A stretch of DNA of 64,000 nucleotides from Neorhodopirellula lusitana (GTDB lineage: Bacteria > Planctomycetota > Planctomycetia > Pirellulales > Pirellulaceae): positions 62,001 through 126,000 of the forward strand of contig NZ_FXUG01000003.1 in the NCBI RefSeq assembly GCF_900182915.1. The letters run 5' to 3'. Below, one piece after another: positions 1-9,327 of the stretch. Under the pieces are notes generated by a model. The model saw only the letters and a list, made by a program, of their open reading frames with translations, was not told where the DNA came from and did not search any database. The position numbers and the translations under genes were made by a program. Each line of letters starts with the position of its first letter. Position 1 is the stretch's first letter.

Positions 1-806
1 TTTTCAAGTTCTTTATCCTCTCGTTCCTTCGCTTGCATCGCGTCTCGATTACGAACCCGCATGATGTGCTCTTTGGCCCGATCCAAACGCTCGGCAACGG
101 CTTGGCTGGCGTTGAACGGTCGCACCGGAGCAACCGGCTTGGGCTGCGGCAATGAGGGCGCCGATGCGGCGTTGACGGATTCCATCATCACGTTGATCGG
201 GTCGGCGAACAACGCTTCCAATGATGAGGGTGCCGGTGTCTGATGCGATGCCGGTGAAGGATCTTGCGCTGGCCCAGAACTTGGAACGGAAACCGTTTCT
301 TCGTCAGGCGTCGAGGTCGGCTTGGCGGGTTGAAAATGCTGTTTGGGCACTTCGTCGGATGGTCTTCCTTCGTCCAATCGATACCGAACCGCTTCACCCG
401 ATCGTTGCGACTCGTCAGTATCGCGAATCGGTTCCAACCACAATGAACTGGACTGCACGATTGACTCGTCGAGCTCCAAACCGCCTTGTTCCAAATCGCC
501 CCGTTCCAATTCTTTCAATCTGGCCCGTTGTTGTGGGGTCGGCCCCGTTCCAGGATGACTCTTGGGACGTGGCACAACGGCCATCGGCGTGCCACTTGGC
601 TGCGGTGGCCTAGGTTGTTTTGTCTCTGGCGACACTGCTTCCGGCGATAGGGGCTGCGAACCGGAACGCGTGCGTCCAACCGCCTCATCCAAACGCAACA
701 ACGCCTCGTCTAAACGACGAGTTGCCAGCACGCTCGACTGGACCAGATTGTCTTGACCGATTTGGTCTCGCAGCGACTTGGTTTTGGTTTGAACGGAATC
801 GTGCAT
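1..806 (-). CDS. Hypothetical protein, C-terminus outside the window
   Basis: I do not recognise this protein. Reading on the minus strand from an ATG at 806 gives about 268 open codons that run off the left edge, so the C-terminus is missing. The N-terminal 45 residues are Arg/Leu/Asp-rich and look helical. They are followed by a long Pro/Ser/Gln-rich, probably disordered stretch, and then an Arg/Lys/Glu-rich helical segment at the edge. There is no signal peptide or membrane segment in the visible part. The gene lies 64 bases downstream of the stop of the minus-strand gene at 871-2556 and probably shares its transcript. A cytoplasmic partner of that membrane protein is possible but is only inference from position. 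Confidence 0.6.
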   Translation of the reverse strand, partial: MHDSVQTKTKSLRDQIGQDNLVQSSVLATRRLDEALLRLDEAVGRTRSGSQPLSPEAVSPETKQPRPPQPSGTPMAVVPRPKSHPGTGPTPQQRARLKELERGDLEQGGLELDESIVQSSSLWLEPIRDTDESQRSGEAVRYRLDEGRPSDEVPKQHFQPAKPTSTPDEETVSVPSSGPAQDPSPASHQTPAPSSLEALFADPINVMMESVNAASAPSLPQPKPVAPVRPFNASQAVAERLDRAKEHIMRVRNRDAMQAKEREDKELE

Positions 807-870
807 GATAGTGATTCAGACTGGGTAGCGTGGGGAGTCATTCTTGGCGGGGCAGCGTAGGACAGTTGAC

Positions 871-2556
871 CTATCGCATGTAAGACGGTGGCGGCATGGC
901 CACGCGAGCTTCGGGTGTCACCTGGGCACTAGGCGACACTCCAGATCCTGGCGTTGGTCCCGCGCCATTGGGGTTGGCGGAGCCGGGTAGGGCAAACTGG
1001 AAATCAGGAGCGGTCGGCGATGCACTAGCACGTACTGACGATGCAGCAACGCGGCCCTGCCCCACGGGAGCTTGCCCCACAGGACTTTGCCCCACCGAGC
1101 TTTGAATGCCGGGTGCCTGATTACCGGGTGCTTGATTATTAGGTGCCTGAGACTGGCTCATGTCGGCGTCTTCTGGCTGAACCGTCGGCAAGAACCGTGT
1201 CCAATCTTCAATGCCTTGAGGCGTGCGACTCTGAACCATGCGGGCTCGCGGTTCAGCGGCTCCGGACGGTGAAGCGACGGCTGAGTTGGGCGGCTGGGAA
1301 TTACCAGATTGGGAATTACTAGACTGCGATCCCGCAAACTGATTCGGGGCCAATGAATTCGCTGCGAACGAAGACGGCGCTTGGGGTCCGTCCGATGATG
1401 GTTGAGTGACGGCCTGGAAGGATGGTGGCGAGTTCAGCGTGTTCATCCCTGGATTCGAATTGGGCTGCCCCGGATTCTGCGATGCATTGCCCTGGGCCGC
1501 ACCGTTGTTAGCAGCACTGTTCTGGGCAACGTTGCCAACGGGGATAAACGGAGCTTCCGCCATCCCTGGCATATTGCTAGGCAGACCACCGTTTGGCCTT
1601 GGGTTCGACGCATTTGGGGAAGTGACCGATGGGCTCATCAAGGTCGCCGAATGGGCTGAGCCAGGTGCGGAGAGATCGTTCATGGATCCCGGCTGCTTGA
1701 CGACGGATCGATTTCCAGGCGAAGACAGATCGTGAGCTGGAATTGGCTGGGCGGTCTTGGTCGCGTCGGAGTCCTTGGTCACATTCCGATCGAAGGCAAC
1801 CTTCGGTGGGATTGCGATCGGATCATTCCATTTTGGCTTGGCTGGGTCGTTCACACCGCCCTGTGATTTCCGTCCCGCTTGAGCAGACAAAGCACTCATG
1901 CCATCGGCACCATGACGAGACGATGTTGTTTTCGAGATGTCATCCACGGGAAGCTGTTGGATCGCTTCCGGGGTCAGCGCCTCGGCCGGTTCCTTATTGC
2001 CTCTAGGGACGAAGATCGCCAAACCAGCGAAGATCGCAACAATCACCAACAAAGCTTTACGCGATGCGAACGTGGACAAGAACGAATCGGATTCGGAAGC
2101 GGCTGCACTGGATTCGGAACGCACTGTCTTCGGAACTGGATGCAATTGAGCATCGTTCGGTGCCACCGCTTTGGAATGGATGGCGTCTTGATACAGCGAG
2201 TCCAGGCTTGAGTTGGCTGCGACACCGGCAGGAGCGCCCGCCAGTGAATCTTTTCCGCGGAGCTCACCGCCAGGTACATCCGTGTTTGAGGGTTTTGCTA
2301 GCTTGGATCCAGCCATCGCGAACCCGGATGCTGTTTGATCTTGGGACTCGTCAGCATCCTCGAACGTGTCCATGTCGGACGCGTCGGTGAGGCTATCGTC
2401 TTCCAATTCGGGTTCCAAATCGGGCAAACGCAGCAAAGTGGGCGGAATCGCGTCGGAAGGCTGGCGGCCCGAACCGGATCGTGACTCGGTACGAATGCCC
2501 GGTTCAGCGTCGCGATCGGCGGACGAAGCGGTGGTTTGTTGTGACGCGAGCGTCAT
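871..2556 (-). CDS. Single-pass membrane protein with long disordered extracytoplasmic tail
   Basis: This 561-residue protein matches no enzyme family I know. Residues 1-165 are acidic and Ser/Asp-rich. One hydrophobic segment lies at about 168-184 (ALLVIVAIFAGLAIFV), preceded by Arg-Lys and followed by Pro-Arg, which suggests type II topology with the N-terminus inside. Residues 190-561 are extremely Asn/Gln/Pro/Ser/Ala-rich and include five-residue quasi-repeats of the NQAPG and VGQSP kind around residues 470-500, encoded by 15-base DNA repeats near 1060-1150. There are no cysteines or catalytic motifs. The start ATG at 2556 has no obvious ribosome binding site. It is probably the first gene of a pair with the gene at 1-806. 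A cell-envelope or scaffold role is inference. Confidence 0.7.
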   Translation of the reverse strand: MTLASQQTTASSADRDAEPGIRTESRSGSGRQPSDAIPPTLLRLPDLEPELEDDSLTDASDMDTFEDADESQDQTASGFAMAGSKLAKPSNTDVPGGELRGKDSLAGAPAGVAANSSLDSLYQDAIHSKAVAPNDAQLHPVPKTVRSESSAAASESDSFLSTFASRKALLVIVAIFAGLAIFVPRGNKEPAEALTPEAIQQLPVDDISKTTSSRHGADGMSALSAQAGRKSQGGVNDPAKPKWNDPIAIPPKVAFDRNVTKDSDATKTAQPIPAHDLSSPGNRSVVKQPGSMNDLSAPGSAHSATLMSPSVTSPNASNPRPNGGLPSNMPGMAEAPFIPVGNVAQNSAANNGAAQGNASQNPGQPNSNPGMNTLNSPPSFQAVTQPSSDGPQAPSSFAANSLAPNQFAGSQSSNSQSGNSQPPNSAVASPSGAAEPRARMVQSRTPQGIEDWTRFLPTVQPEDADMSQSQAPNNQAPGNQAPGIQSSVGQSPVGQAPVGQGRVAASSVRASASPTAPDFQFALPGSANPNGAGPTPGSGVSPSAQVTPEARVAMPPPSYMR

Positions 2557-2638
2557 CGGTGCATCCCTGCAATGAAAACTGAAACAATCCTATTTTCCCC
2601 GGCGCTAGCCTCGTCATTCAAAGCGAGCACCCTCAGGG

Positions 2639-2836
2639 TTATTCGGGATAGATAAACTTTGACGCCCGTCGCAAGACGAAAACCGCAAACAAACAGCCTG
2701 CCAAGACGCTAAGCTGCCAATCCCCCCCAGACAGCCATCCCAGTCCGCCATCCCAGTCCGCCTGATCAGACAACCTGTTCAGTATGTCCGTTCTGTTGGC
2801 CAGCCCGGTCGTCGTCCGCCAGGCATCAGTCCGCAC
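2639..2836 (-). CDS. Possible small membrane protein
   Basis: A 65-codon minus-strand frame lies between two divergent genes. Its C-terminal third holds a plausible membrane helix (LSVLAGCLFAVFVL) followed by Arg-Arg, and the N-terminal half is polar. No family is recognised. It would be divergent from folK, and its 5' end lies about 60 bases from the preferred folK start. A 15-base near-duplication around 2740-2762 falls inside it. The membrane helix and the lack of any competing gene argue for it; its small size and absence of recognisable homology argue against. Confidence 0.3.
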   Translation of the reverse strand: MRTDAWRTTTGLANRTDILNRLSDQADWDGGLGWLSGGDWQLSVLAGCLFAVFVLRRASKFIYPE

Positions 2837-2896
2837 GCGAGAATGTTTGCCAACTGGGCCTTTTGGCTACACGCCAACCACGTGTACGCTTTTGGG

Positions 2897-3928
2897 ATGC
2901 CTTTGCACTGCCTAATTAGTTTTGGATCGAACCTCGGGGACCGAGATCAAGTTGTCGCTAGCGCCGCACGCCTGGTTGACCAGTCCGGCGTCGTTGCCAA
3001 AAGCAGCAGGAACAGGACCTCAAGCTCCAACCTGACCGATGGGCTGTGCACCAGTCGGTTATTCGAAACGCCGCCCATTGGCGGGCCGGGCAGCCAATCG
3101 CCGTTCCTCAACGCGGTCGCTGCGTTCTGCACCGAAGCGTCCGCGTCCGAAGTTCTGGACGTTTTGCAACACACCGAAAACGAACTCGGTCGGAAAAGAA
3201 TCGATCGCTGGGGCGCCCGTTCAATTGACCTGGACGTGGTGTTGCATGGTCGCCTGCGTGGCGCCAGCCCCGCCGGTCGACGAGGCCTGATCGGTGGCCG
3301 CGGCCCGATCGGATCCGCCCATGCCCTGGTGGTCCCCCACCCCCGATACACCGCTCGCAAGTTCGTCATTGACCCGGCCTGCGACGTGGCCGCTGACTTC
3401 TGTGACCCCCGATTCGGCTGGACGCTTCAAGAATTGGCCGATCACCTCGCCGAGGCAGCCCCCTCGATGGCCTTAGCCGGCGGCGACGAGGCACTGCGGC
3501 GGTCAATCTGCGACCGGCTTCAACAAGAACGCGGAATTCAGATCGTCGATGCCGAGAAACTATCCCAAGGCGACGCGACGACCCTCGAATCATGGAACCC
3601 GCTGGAGCCTTGGATCTCACCCGTCGTTCCGACCTGCTTAGAACTGAAAGAGGCGAGTCGGCTGGGACTGAATGCTCCCGATTCCACCGAAAACACTCGA
3701 TCCCAGATCGCCAAACGCATGCCCCGTTTGATCGCTCGGATTGACCAAATCACCGCCCAAACTCGCTGGCCCGCCCCACACCGCATGTGGCCGTCAAGTT
3801 GGCGGTGGCCGGAATACCGTTTAGAAGTCGACGACCTCGACTGGGCCGTCGGCGAAATCGCCTCTGGCCTAGACTCGATGCGATGCGATGCTTGTCCCGT
3901 AACTGAAGATGGAAACTGGTGGAAATGA
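2897..3928 (+). CDS. folK: HPPK (folate pyrophosphokinase) with unknown C-terminal extension
   Basis: 2-amino-4-hydroxy-6-hydroxymethyldihydropteridine diphosphokinase transfers pyrophosphate from ATP to the pterin in folate synthesis. The N-terminus has the family pattern ISFGSNLGDR, then FETPPIGGPGSQSPFLNAV, and the signature RWGARSIDLDVVL at about residues 104-116 with its metal-binding aspartates, followed by VVPHPR near 146-151. The usual protein ends near 160 residues. Here about 180 more residues follow, ending near DLDWAVGEIASGL; I cannot assign them. The frame is open from 2843, but the ATG at 2897 places the first beta-strand directly at the N-terminus as is normal, so I prefer it. 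The stop overlaps the next gene, so folK and rdgB are probably translationally coupled. Confidence 0.85.
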   Translation: MPLHCLISFGSNLGDRDQVVASAARLVDQSGVVAKSSRNRTSSSNLTDGLCTSRLFETPPIGGPGSQSPFLNAVAAFCTEASASEVLDVLQHTENELGRKRIDRWGARSIDLDVVLHGRLRGASPAGRRGLIGGRGPIGSAHALVVPHPRYTARKFVIDPACDVAADFCDPRFGWTLQELADHLAEAAPSMALAGGDEALRRSICDRLQQERGIQIVDAEKLSQGDATTLESWNPLEPWISPVVPTCLELKEASRLGLNAPDSTENTRSQIAKRMPRLIARIDQITAQTRWPAPHRMWPSSWRWPEYRLEVDDLDWAVGEIASGLDSMRCDACPVTEDGNWWK

Positions 3929-4542
3929 TGTTGGATATCGTCCTGGGAACTCATAACGCAAAGAAACTCGTCGAGCTGCAAATGATGCTGCCAACCGAAA
4001 CGATTCGGTTGACGACGCTTGCGGAAATCGAAAACGCCATCGACGTCGAAGAAGACGGCGACACGTTCGCCGCCAATGCCGCCAAGAAGGCGACCGAACA
4101 GGCCCTGCACCTGAACCGCTGGGTTTTGGCCGAGGACAGCGGACTGACCGTCGACGCGTTGAAGGGTGAACCCGGCGTCTATTCCGCGCGTTATGCGGGC
4201 GATCACGGTGACGACGAAGCCAACAACACCAAAGTATTGGAACAACTAGCGAACGTTCCGATGGAAAAGCGCGGCGCGCAATTCAATTGCCATCTCTGCC
4301 TCGCTTCCCCCGATGGCCAAGTTCAATTGCGAGCCTCTGGCATCTGCCGCGGCCGAATCGCTACTGAACGCAGCGGCAAAGCGGGGTTCGGCTACGACCC
4401 GCTTTTCATCATCCCTGAATACCACCGCACATTCGGCGAGCTGGACCTGGCCGTGAAGCGGGCCATCAGCCATCGCTCGCGAGGCCTGCGGCAATTGATT
4501 CCGCGCCTGCTTTCACTCGCCGCTCAACAGCCCACCGTTTGA
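3925..4542 (+). CDS. rdgB: XTP/dITP diphosphatase (RdgB/HAM1 family)
   Basis: This enzyme hydrolyses non-canonical purine triphosphates (XTP, dITP, ITP) to monophosphates and keeps them out of DNA and RNA. The motifs are complete: LGTHNAKKLVEL at the N-terminus (the T-x-N-x-x-K substrate motif), AEDSGLTVDAL with the catalytic and metal-binding acids, YSARYAG, GFGYDPLF, and SHRSRGL near the end. Its length of about 205 residues is normal. The start is an ATG at 3925 that overlaps the folK stop (ATGA), with another ATG at 3928 and a GTG at 3919; 3925 or 3928 is the likeliest. The gene faces the minus-strand membrane gene that ends at 4614. Confidence 0.92.
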   Translation: MMLDIVLGTHNAKKLVELQMMLPTETIRLTTLAEIENAIDVEEDGDTFAANAAKKATEQALHLNRWVLAEDSGLTVDALKGEPGVYSARYAGDHGDDEANNTKVLEQLANVPMEKRGAQFNCHLCLASPDGQVQLRASGICRGRIATERSGKAGFGYDPLFIIPEYHRTFGELDLAVKRAISHRSRGLRQLIPRLLSLAAQQPTV

Positions 4543-4568
4543 TCACTGGCCAGCAAATTCTGCGGCCC

Positions 4569-4613
4569 TTCAATGCATCGCCGTTCAATGCATCGCCGTT
4601 CAATGCATCGCCG
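4569..4613. repeat. 15-bp tandem repeat, three copies
   Basis: Three exact copies of TTCAATGCATCGCCG lie end to end between the convergent rdgB and membrane-protein genes. The array ends directly at the stop codon (4614-4616) of the minus-strand gene. The unit contains the palindrome ATGCAT. Confidence 0.9.
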
Positions 4614-5867
4614 TCAAATACCAACGAACGGCACTGGCACCAGCAAGGCGTGCTGACGCACCCAGGTATCCACGCCATCCCAGCTGGTGAACTGACTGCC
4701 GAACAAGACAAACAGGTACACCGCCACAATCGCCGGGGCGACCAATCCTCGGACCGTCCAGCGTGAAGCAGTTGGCCAGAATCCGCTAGCAAATTGGCCA
4801 CTTCTCTGCACTTCGGTAACGCCAATTTCAGCGGTGACCCGTTCGGCAACAGGCATGCCGCTGGGATCCGTAGTGGCTGTCGAAGCCATAACAGCGTCCG
4901 ATTCAGCAGCTCGACGCAACCGTCGTCCCCGCCGCAAGGCGAGCCCGGTTGCCATGCGTGCGGGCAACATGAAGGCTACAAACACCAAGCACGGCAACCA
5001 CACGATTTCCTCAGGCGTGGCCTCGATTTTCAACAAATACAGTGGAATCGGCATCAACACCAACGCCACCAACAGTGCCCCCGCGTAGCTCCAAGGGGCA
5101 AATTGGCTATCACGGCGAACCCGCCTGAATTCAAACAACGCCGCCAGCCGATTCTCCGCTGCATAGTTCGCCTGCAAAGCGGGCAACACCATCAAGATGT
5201 AGCCCAATACCAACAAGCAAAGCCCGCCCAATAGCCCCGCCGCCGCATGCTGGCCTTCGCGTGTCACCACCATGATGACCATCGCTGGCACCAACCAAAT
5301 CAAGGTCCCAGCCGCACCTCGCAGCCCCAGCCAAAACAACATCGGCAACCGCAACGAAAGCACGAAATCCCACAGACGCAGTGAAACATCCGACCAAAAC
5401 GTTGGTCGCCAAACCTGCTTCACGAAACGCACCGGCTCGGGCCAAAGATAGTGTCGCAATGTCCCACCGCGAGCCCACGCCCACCACAAATAAACGGTCG
5501 CAAAGACCGCCAACGCAATGGCCGATACTCGTAGGGTTTCCGCCGTGCCAGACCCCGGCTGAATGATCGCGGCAACGGACTCCCAATGCGTCAGCAACTG
5601 ACTTGGCAACGATGCGAGTCCCAACGCCGTTAACGCCACTCCAATTTTTCCTGCGCGGTCGATTCCCCGCACGCTGTTGGCCAACGTCTCACCGCTGGCC
5701 AATCGCCCTGCCACAAACAACAGATACCCCAGCGCCATCAACTGGAACACGGGGATCGCGGTCACAAACGCCAACAGGACCAGCAGCCATGCAACTGACC
5801 AAATTCGCCAACACGATCGTCCAATCCAACGCAACATCGTTCGCCAAGGGAAGGTGCCACAATCCAT
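4614..5867 (-). CDS. Multi-pass membrane protein, possibly DUF4013-like
   Basis: This 417-residue protein has roughly eight to ten hydrophobic segments. The first is at about 20-45 (SVAWLLVLLAFVTAIP, then QLMALGYLLFVAGRLASGE). Others lie near 75-95, 125-150, 180-215 and 215-240, a pair lies at about 265-310, and one is near the C-terminus (LVAPAIVAVYLFVLFG). Between the last two is an Arg-rich cytoplasmic stretch (RRGRRLRRAAE) and a variable linker. The pattern of a glycine-rich early loop followed by paired helices resembles the DUF4013 membrane family, but no active-site motif is visible and no substrate can be proposed. It is transcribed alone on the minus strand and converges with rdgB. 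The start ATG at 5867 is the most upstream; one ten codons in is possible. Confidence 0.75.
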   Translation of the reverse strand: MDCGTFPWRTMLRWIGRSCWRIWSVAWLLVLLAFVTAIPVFQLMALGYLLFVAGRLASGETLANSVRGIDRAGKIGVALTALGLASLPSQLLTHWESVAAIIQPGSGTAETLRVSAIALAVFATVYLWWAWARGGTLRHYLWPEPVRFVKQVWRPTFWSDVSLRLWDFVLSLRLPMLFWLGLRGAAGTLIWLVPAMVIMVVTREGQHAAAGLLGGLCLLVLGYILMVLPALQANYAAENRLAALFEFRRVRRDSQFAPWSYAGALLVALVLMPIPLYLLKIEATPEEIVWLPCLVFVAFMLPARMATGLALRRGRRLRRAAESDAVMASTATTDPSGMPVAERVTAEIGVTEVQRSGQFASGFWPTASRWTVRGLVAPAIVAVYLFVLFGSQFTSWDGVDTWVRQHALLVPVPFVGI

Positions 5868-6064
5868 CTGAAAAGCCTATCTTGCCCATTCGCTACAGGC
5901 CGCTGCATCTTGGCAACCGATTCTGCCAAATGCTCAACTTTTTCCGATTGGAGGTCGATAATCTGATGGTTGTTCGCCAAGTTTAGCGGTTGGGAAATCG
6001 CCGGAACTTACCTTACAATCGGCGCCACTGACCGACCCACGCCTCTTCGTCTTTTTGAAACGCC

Positions 6065-8233
6065 ATGACGCCGAACGTTCACCTCTGCCTCGTCCTTCAC
6101 AATCACCAACCGATCGGCAATTTCGACGGCGTTTTCGAGCAATCTTATCAAGACAGCTACTTGCCGTTCTTGGATGTGTTCGAACCGTATGAAGCGTTGC
6201 AGATCTCGTTACACACCTCCGGCCCGTTGATGATGTGGCTTGCCGAACGGCATCCCGAATATCTCGACCGCTTGCGGCTATTGGTGGAAGCCGGTCGTGT
6301 CGAGATTATCGGCGGCCCGCAATACGAGCCGATCCTGACAATGTTGCCCGGTCGCGATCGCATCGGCCAAATCCGTACCTACAGCCAGTGGATCCAACGC
6401 AACCTGGGTGTCACGCCCGCCGGTATGTGGACCCCTGAACGCGTCTGGGAATCCAGCCTCACCACCGATGTCGTCGACGCTGGAATGCGGTACACCGTCT
6501 TGGACGACTACCACTTCCAAGCTGCGGGAATGAAAGCGGAAGACCTAACGAGCTATTACTTGGTTGAAGACCAAGGTCGATTGCTGCGAATCTTCCCCGG
6601 TAGCGAAAAGCTGCGTTACACGATTCCATTCCGTCCGGTGAACGAGACCGTTGATTTCTTGCGTGACGTTGCTCACCGTCACCCCGGTGCGGTGATGACG
6701 TTTGGTGACGATGGCGAAAAGTTCGGCACCTGGCCGGATACCAAGCAACACGTCTACGAAGGTGGATGGTTGCGTTCGTTCTTTGATGCGTTGACCGAAA
6801 ACCAAGACTGGCTGCACACCGTTTCGATGGCTGAAGCGATCCGCCGCGTGCCAGCGGCTGGCAAGACCTACTTGCCCGATTGCAGCTACCGTGAGATGAC
6901 CGAATGGGCGTTGCCGGTTGAGGCTCAAGAAACTCTCGAAGACGTCACCCACGCTCTAGAAAAAAGCTCAGAGTGGCCACGACTGCAAGAGTTCGTCCGC
7001 GGCGGCTTCTGGCGGAACTTCAAAACGAAGTACGAAGAAACCAACGAGATGTACTCACGCATGATGCACGTCAGCACTCGCTTGGCTGCTGCCGAAGCCG
7101 CTGGCATGGACGGTGTCGCACTCGCCGAGATCCGTGACCACCTGTATCGCGGTCAGTGCAATTGCCCGTACTGGCACGGAGCGTTCGGTGGCATCTACCT
7201 GCCCCACCTTCGCAACGCAATCTTCGAACACTTGATCCAAGCCGACACGCTGCTACAAGATCTCGAAGGCACGCTTGAAACCGTCACCGCAACCGCCGAA
7301 GACTACGACTTTGACGGTCAACAAGAAATCAAGATGTCCAACGAACACCTCATCGCATGGCTGGACCCAGCCCGCGGTGGACGGTTGTATGAACTGGACA
7401 TTCGCGGCATCAATCACAACCTGTTGGCCACGCTTCAGCGTCGCCCCGAAGCCTATCACCGCAAGGTGCTGGCCGGTCCCGGCTGTGGTGATGGCGACGT
7501 CGCCAGCATCCACGATCGAGTCGTTTTTAAACAAGAAAACCTCGACCAACTCGTTCAATACGATCAGTTCCCACGCAAAAGCCTCGTCGACCACTTCTTT
7601 GATAACGAAGCGACGTTGGCATCCGTCATGTCAGGCGAATCGCTCGAACGAGGTGACTTCGTCGATCTACCCTTCGAAGCCAAATTGCGACGCGGCGGTG
7701 ATCGAGTGCAAACTCACATGCGACGCGACGGCAACGCTTGGGGCATTCCGATCACGCTGACCAAAGCGGTCACCATCGATGCCAATAGCGACAAGCTTTC
7801 GGTGACCTATCTGCTGGAAAACCTGCCACCAGGGCAACCCCTGCACTTCGCGATCGAATGGAACTTCGCTGGCATGCCATCGGGCGCCGATGACCGTTAC
7901 TTCAGCGACGTTGATGGCAACCGTCTGGGACAACTTGGTGACGCAGTTGACATCAACGACACGCGTGGAATCTCGCTGTCGGATCGCTGGTTAAAACTGG
8001 ATGTGGATCTTCGCTGTGACCGCGAAAGCAATATCTGGGCGTTCCCAATTCAAACGGTCAGCCAAAGCGAAGCCGGTTTCGAACTCGTTCACCAAAGCGT
8101 ATGCGTGATGCCACACTGGATTATCACCGCCGATGCAGACGGACGATGGGCGGTGCAAATTGAAGTCACCACTCGAGTCGAATCCGACTGTGAAGTGCCA
8201 ACCAATCAAGCGATCGCCGGTTCGATCGTGTAA
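6065..8233 (+). CDS. GH57 alpha-amylase / 4-alpha-glucanotransferase
   Basis: This is a 722-residue glycoside hydrolase family 57 enzyme of the Thermococcus litoralis 4-alpha-glucanotransferase type, acting on alpha-1,4-glucans such as glycogen or maltodextrin. The N-terminal barrel opens with LCLVLHNHQPIGNF, the His-rich first GH57 motif. EIIGGPQYEPI is the second. GMWTPERVWES carries the putative nucleophile Glu125. TFGDDGEKFG carries the acid/base Asp at about 215-216. The central and C-terminal parts (about 290-715) fit the DUF1925/DUF1926 beta-sandwich domains that accompany this subgroup. There is no signal peptide, so the enzyme is probably cytoplasmic. It is followed 231 bases later by a protein kinase gene; no co-regulation is evident. 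Confidence 0.9.
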   Translation: MTPNVHLCLVLHNHQPIGNFDGVFEQSYQDSYLPFLDVFEPYEALQISLHTSGPLMMWLAERHPEYLDRLRLLVEAGRVEIIGGPQYEPILTMLPGRDRIGQIRTYSQWIQRNLGVTPAGMWTPERVWESSLTTDVVDAGMRYTVLDDYHFQAAGMKAEDLTSYYLVEDQGRLLRIFPGSEKLRYTIPFRPVNETVDFLRDVAHRHPGAVMTFGDDGEKFGTWPDTKQHVYEGGWLRSFFDALTENQDWLHTVSMAEAIRRVPAAGKTYLPDCSYREMTEWALPVEAQETLEDVTHALEKSSEWPRLQEFVRGGFWRNFKTKYEETNEMYSRMMHVSTRLAAAEAAGMDGVALAEIRDHLYRGQCNCPYWHGAFGGIYLPHLRNAIFEHLIQADTLLQDLEGTLETVTATAEDYDFDGQQEIKMSNEHLIAWLDPARGGRLYELDIRGINHNLLATLQRRPEAYHRKVLAGPGCGDGDVASIHDRVVFKQENLDQLVQYDQFPRKSLVDHFFDNEATLASVMSGESLERGDFVDLPFEAKLRRGGDRVQTHMRRDGNAWGIPITLTKAVTIDANSDKLSVTYLLENLPPGQPLHFAIEWNFAGMPSGADDRYFSDVDGNRLGQLGDAVDINDTRGISLSDRWLKLDVDLRCDRESNIWAFPIQTVSQSEAGFELVHQSVCVMPHWIITADADGRWAVQIEVTTRVESDCEVPTNQAIAGSIV

Positions 8234-8287
8234 CAACCCATTGCGACCACAGTTGACTCGGGGATGAGAAGACCATGATCGCAAACA

Positions 8288-8349
8288 GTTGAAGTTCAGC
8301 CGCATGCCGGTTCGATAGATCAGTAGCAGGCGACATGCTGAACTCCAAC
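8288..8349. terminator. Inverted repeat downstream of the GH57 gene
   Basis: Thirteen bases at 8288-8300 (GTTGAAGTTCAGC) pair with 8337-8349 with one wobble/mismatch, around a 36-base loop. There is no T-tract. It may be a terminator for the GH57 gene or part of a leader for the kinase gene; the sequence does not decide. Confidence 0.3.
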
Positions 8350-8464
8350 GCTTCGTGCATGATGTTCGTGAAAGGTGCAACTCCTTGTGCCTTTTGCATC
8401 TCGTTTTCAGCAATCCACCGAAATACTTAGGAAGCCGAGCGTGACAGCAAGACTGCGATTGGTA

Positions 8465-9316
8465 ATGGCGGACCCAGCACCGCCACGACGACTGCGTACC
8501 GGTTCCCGTTTGGACAAGTACCGGATCGTCCGCCGTCTTGGTGAAGGCGGATTCGCCGTCGTGTATCAAGCGCACGATACGATCGAGGATCGCGCCGTGG
8601 CGTTGAAGATCCCCGATGTCTGTAGTGATGAAGGCATCCAGTCACTCGATGACGTGCATCGAGAAGTCCGCATCATGGCTTCGCTGGCACACCCCAACGT
8701 CTTGCCGCTGAAAGACGCCCGGTTCATCGACGATCAGTTCGTGATGGCGTTCCCGATGGGCGAAGAAAGCTTGCACGACCGACTCAGTCGTCGACTTGCT
8801 CGCGCGACAACGGTTTCGTACATCCGACAAATGACCGCCGCAGTCGCCCACGCACATGAACGCCGCATTCTGCACCGCGATTTGAAGCCGGAAAACTTCA
8901 TCCTGTTCCCTAACAGCCAAATCTGCTTGACGGACTTCGGTTTAGCTCGCACGCAGCGTCGCGGCCAGCTGATTTCGGCCTCAGGAACCGTCGGCTACAT
9001 TGCCCCTGAGCAAGCGATGGGGAAACCAACCTATCGCAGCGATGTGTTTTCGCTCGGGTTGATCATCTACAAGATGCTCTCCGGCTCGCTTCCCGAATAC
9101 CCCTTCGAAGCACCACTGCCAGCCTACGCGAAACTTCGCAAAGGGCTGCATCAGGATTTTATCGATTGGGTTCGAAAGTCAATCGATCCGAAGCCTCAAC
9201 GACGATTCCGTGACGCCATCGCCATGCACAATGCACTGGAACGCATCCGGGTTGTGATCTCGGACAAGACCCCCTCCACTCGATCAGCACGCAAGACCAT
9301 TCGCCGGGCTGCCTAG
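8465..9316 (+). CDS. Soluble Hanks-type serine/threonine protein kinase
   Basis: This 283-residue protein is a complete kinase domain with little else. From the ATG at 8465: the Gly-rich loop is LGEGGFAVVY at about 25-34; the ATP-anchoring Lys48 is in VALKIP; the catalytic loop HRDLKPEN is at 137-144 with Asp139; DFGLAR is at 157-162; APEQ is near 180; RSDVFSLG follows. All catalytic residues are present, so it should be active. There is no transmembrane segment or sensor domain, unlike many planctomycete kinases. The frame is open from 8375, but the residues before 8465 do not resemble a kinase N-terminus. The SHOCT/DUF4870 gene starts 11 bases after its stop, so the two are probably co-transcribed. 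Confidence 0.9.
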   Translation: MADPAPPRRLRTGSRLDKYRIVRRLGEGGFAVVYQAHDTIEDRAVALKIPDVCSDEGIQSLDDVHREVRIMASLAHPNVLPLKDARFIDDQFVMAFPMGEESLHDRLSRRLARATTVSYIRQMTAAVAHAHERRILHRDLKPENFILFPNSQICLTDFGLARTQRRGQLISASGTVGYIAPEQAMGKPTYRSDVFSLGLIIYKMLSGSLPEYPFEAPLPAYAKLRKGLHQDFIDWVRKSIDPKPQRRFRDAIAMHNALERIRVVISDKTPSTRSARKTIRRAA

Positions 9317-9327
9317 GAAATCACCAT

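Noticed and set aside
3538-4245. 235-codon minus-strand frame
   Set aside because: It lies across folK and rdgB, both with clear motifs on the plus strand.
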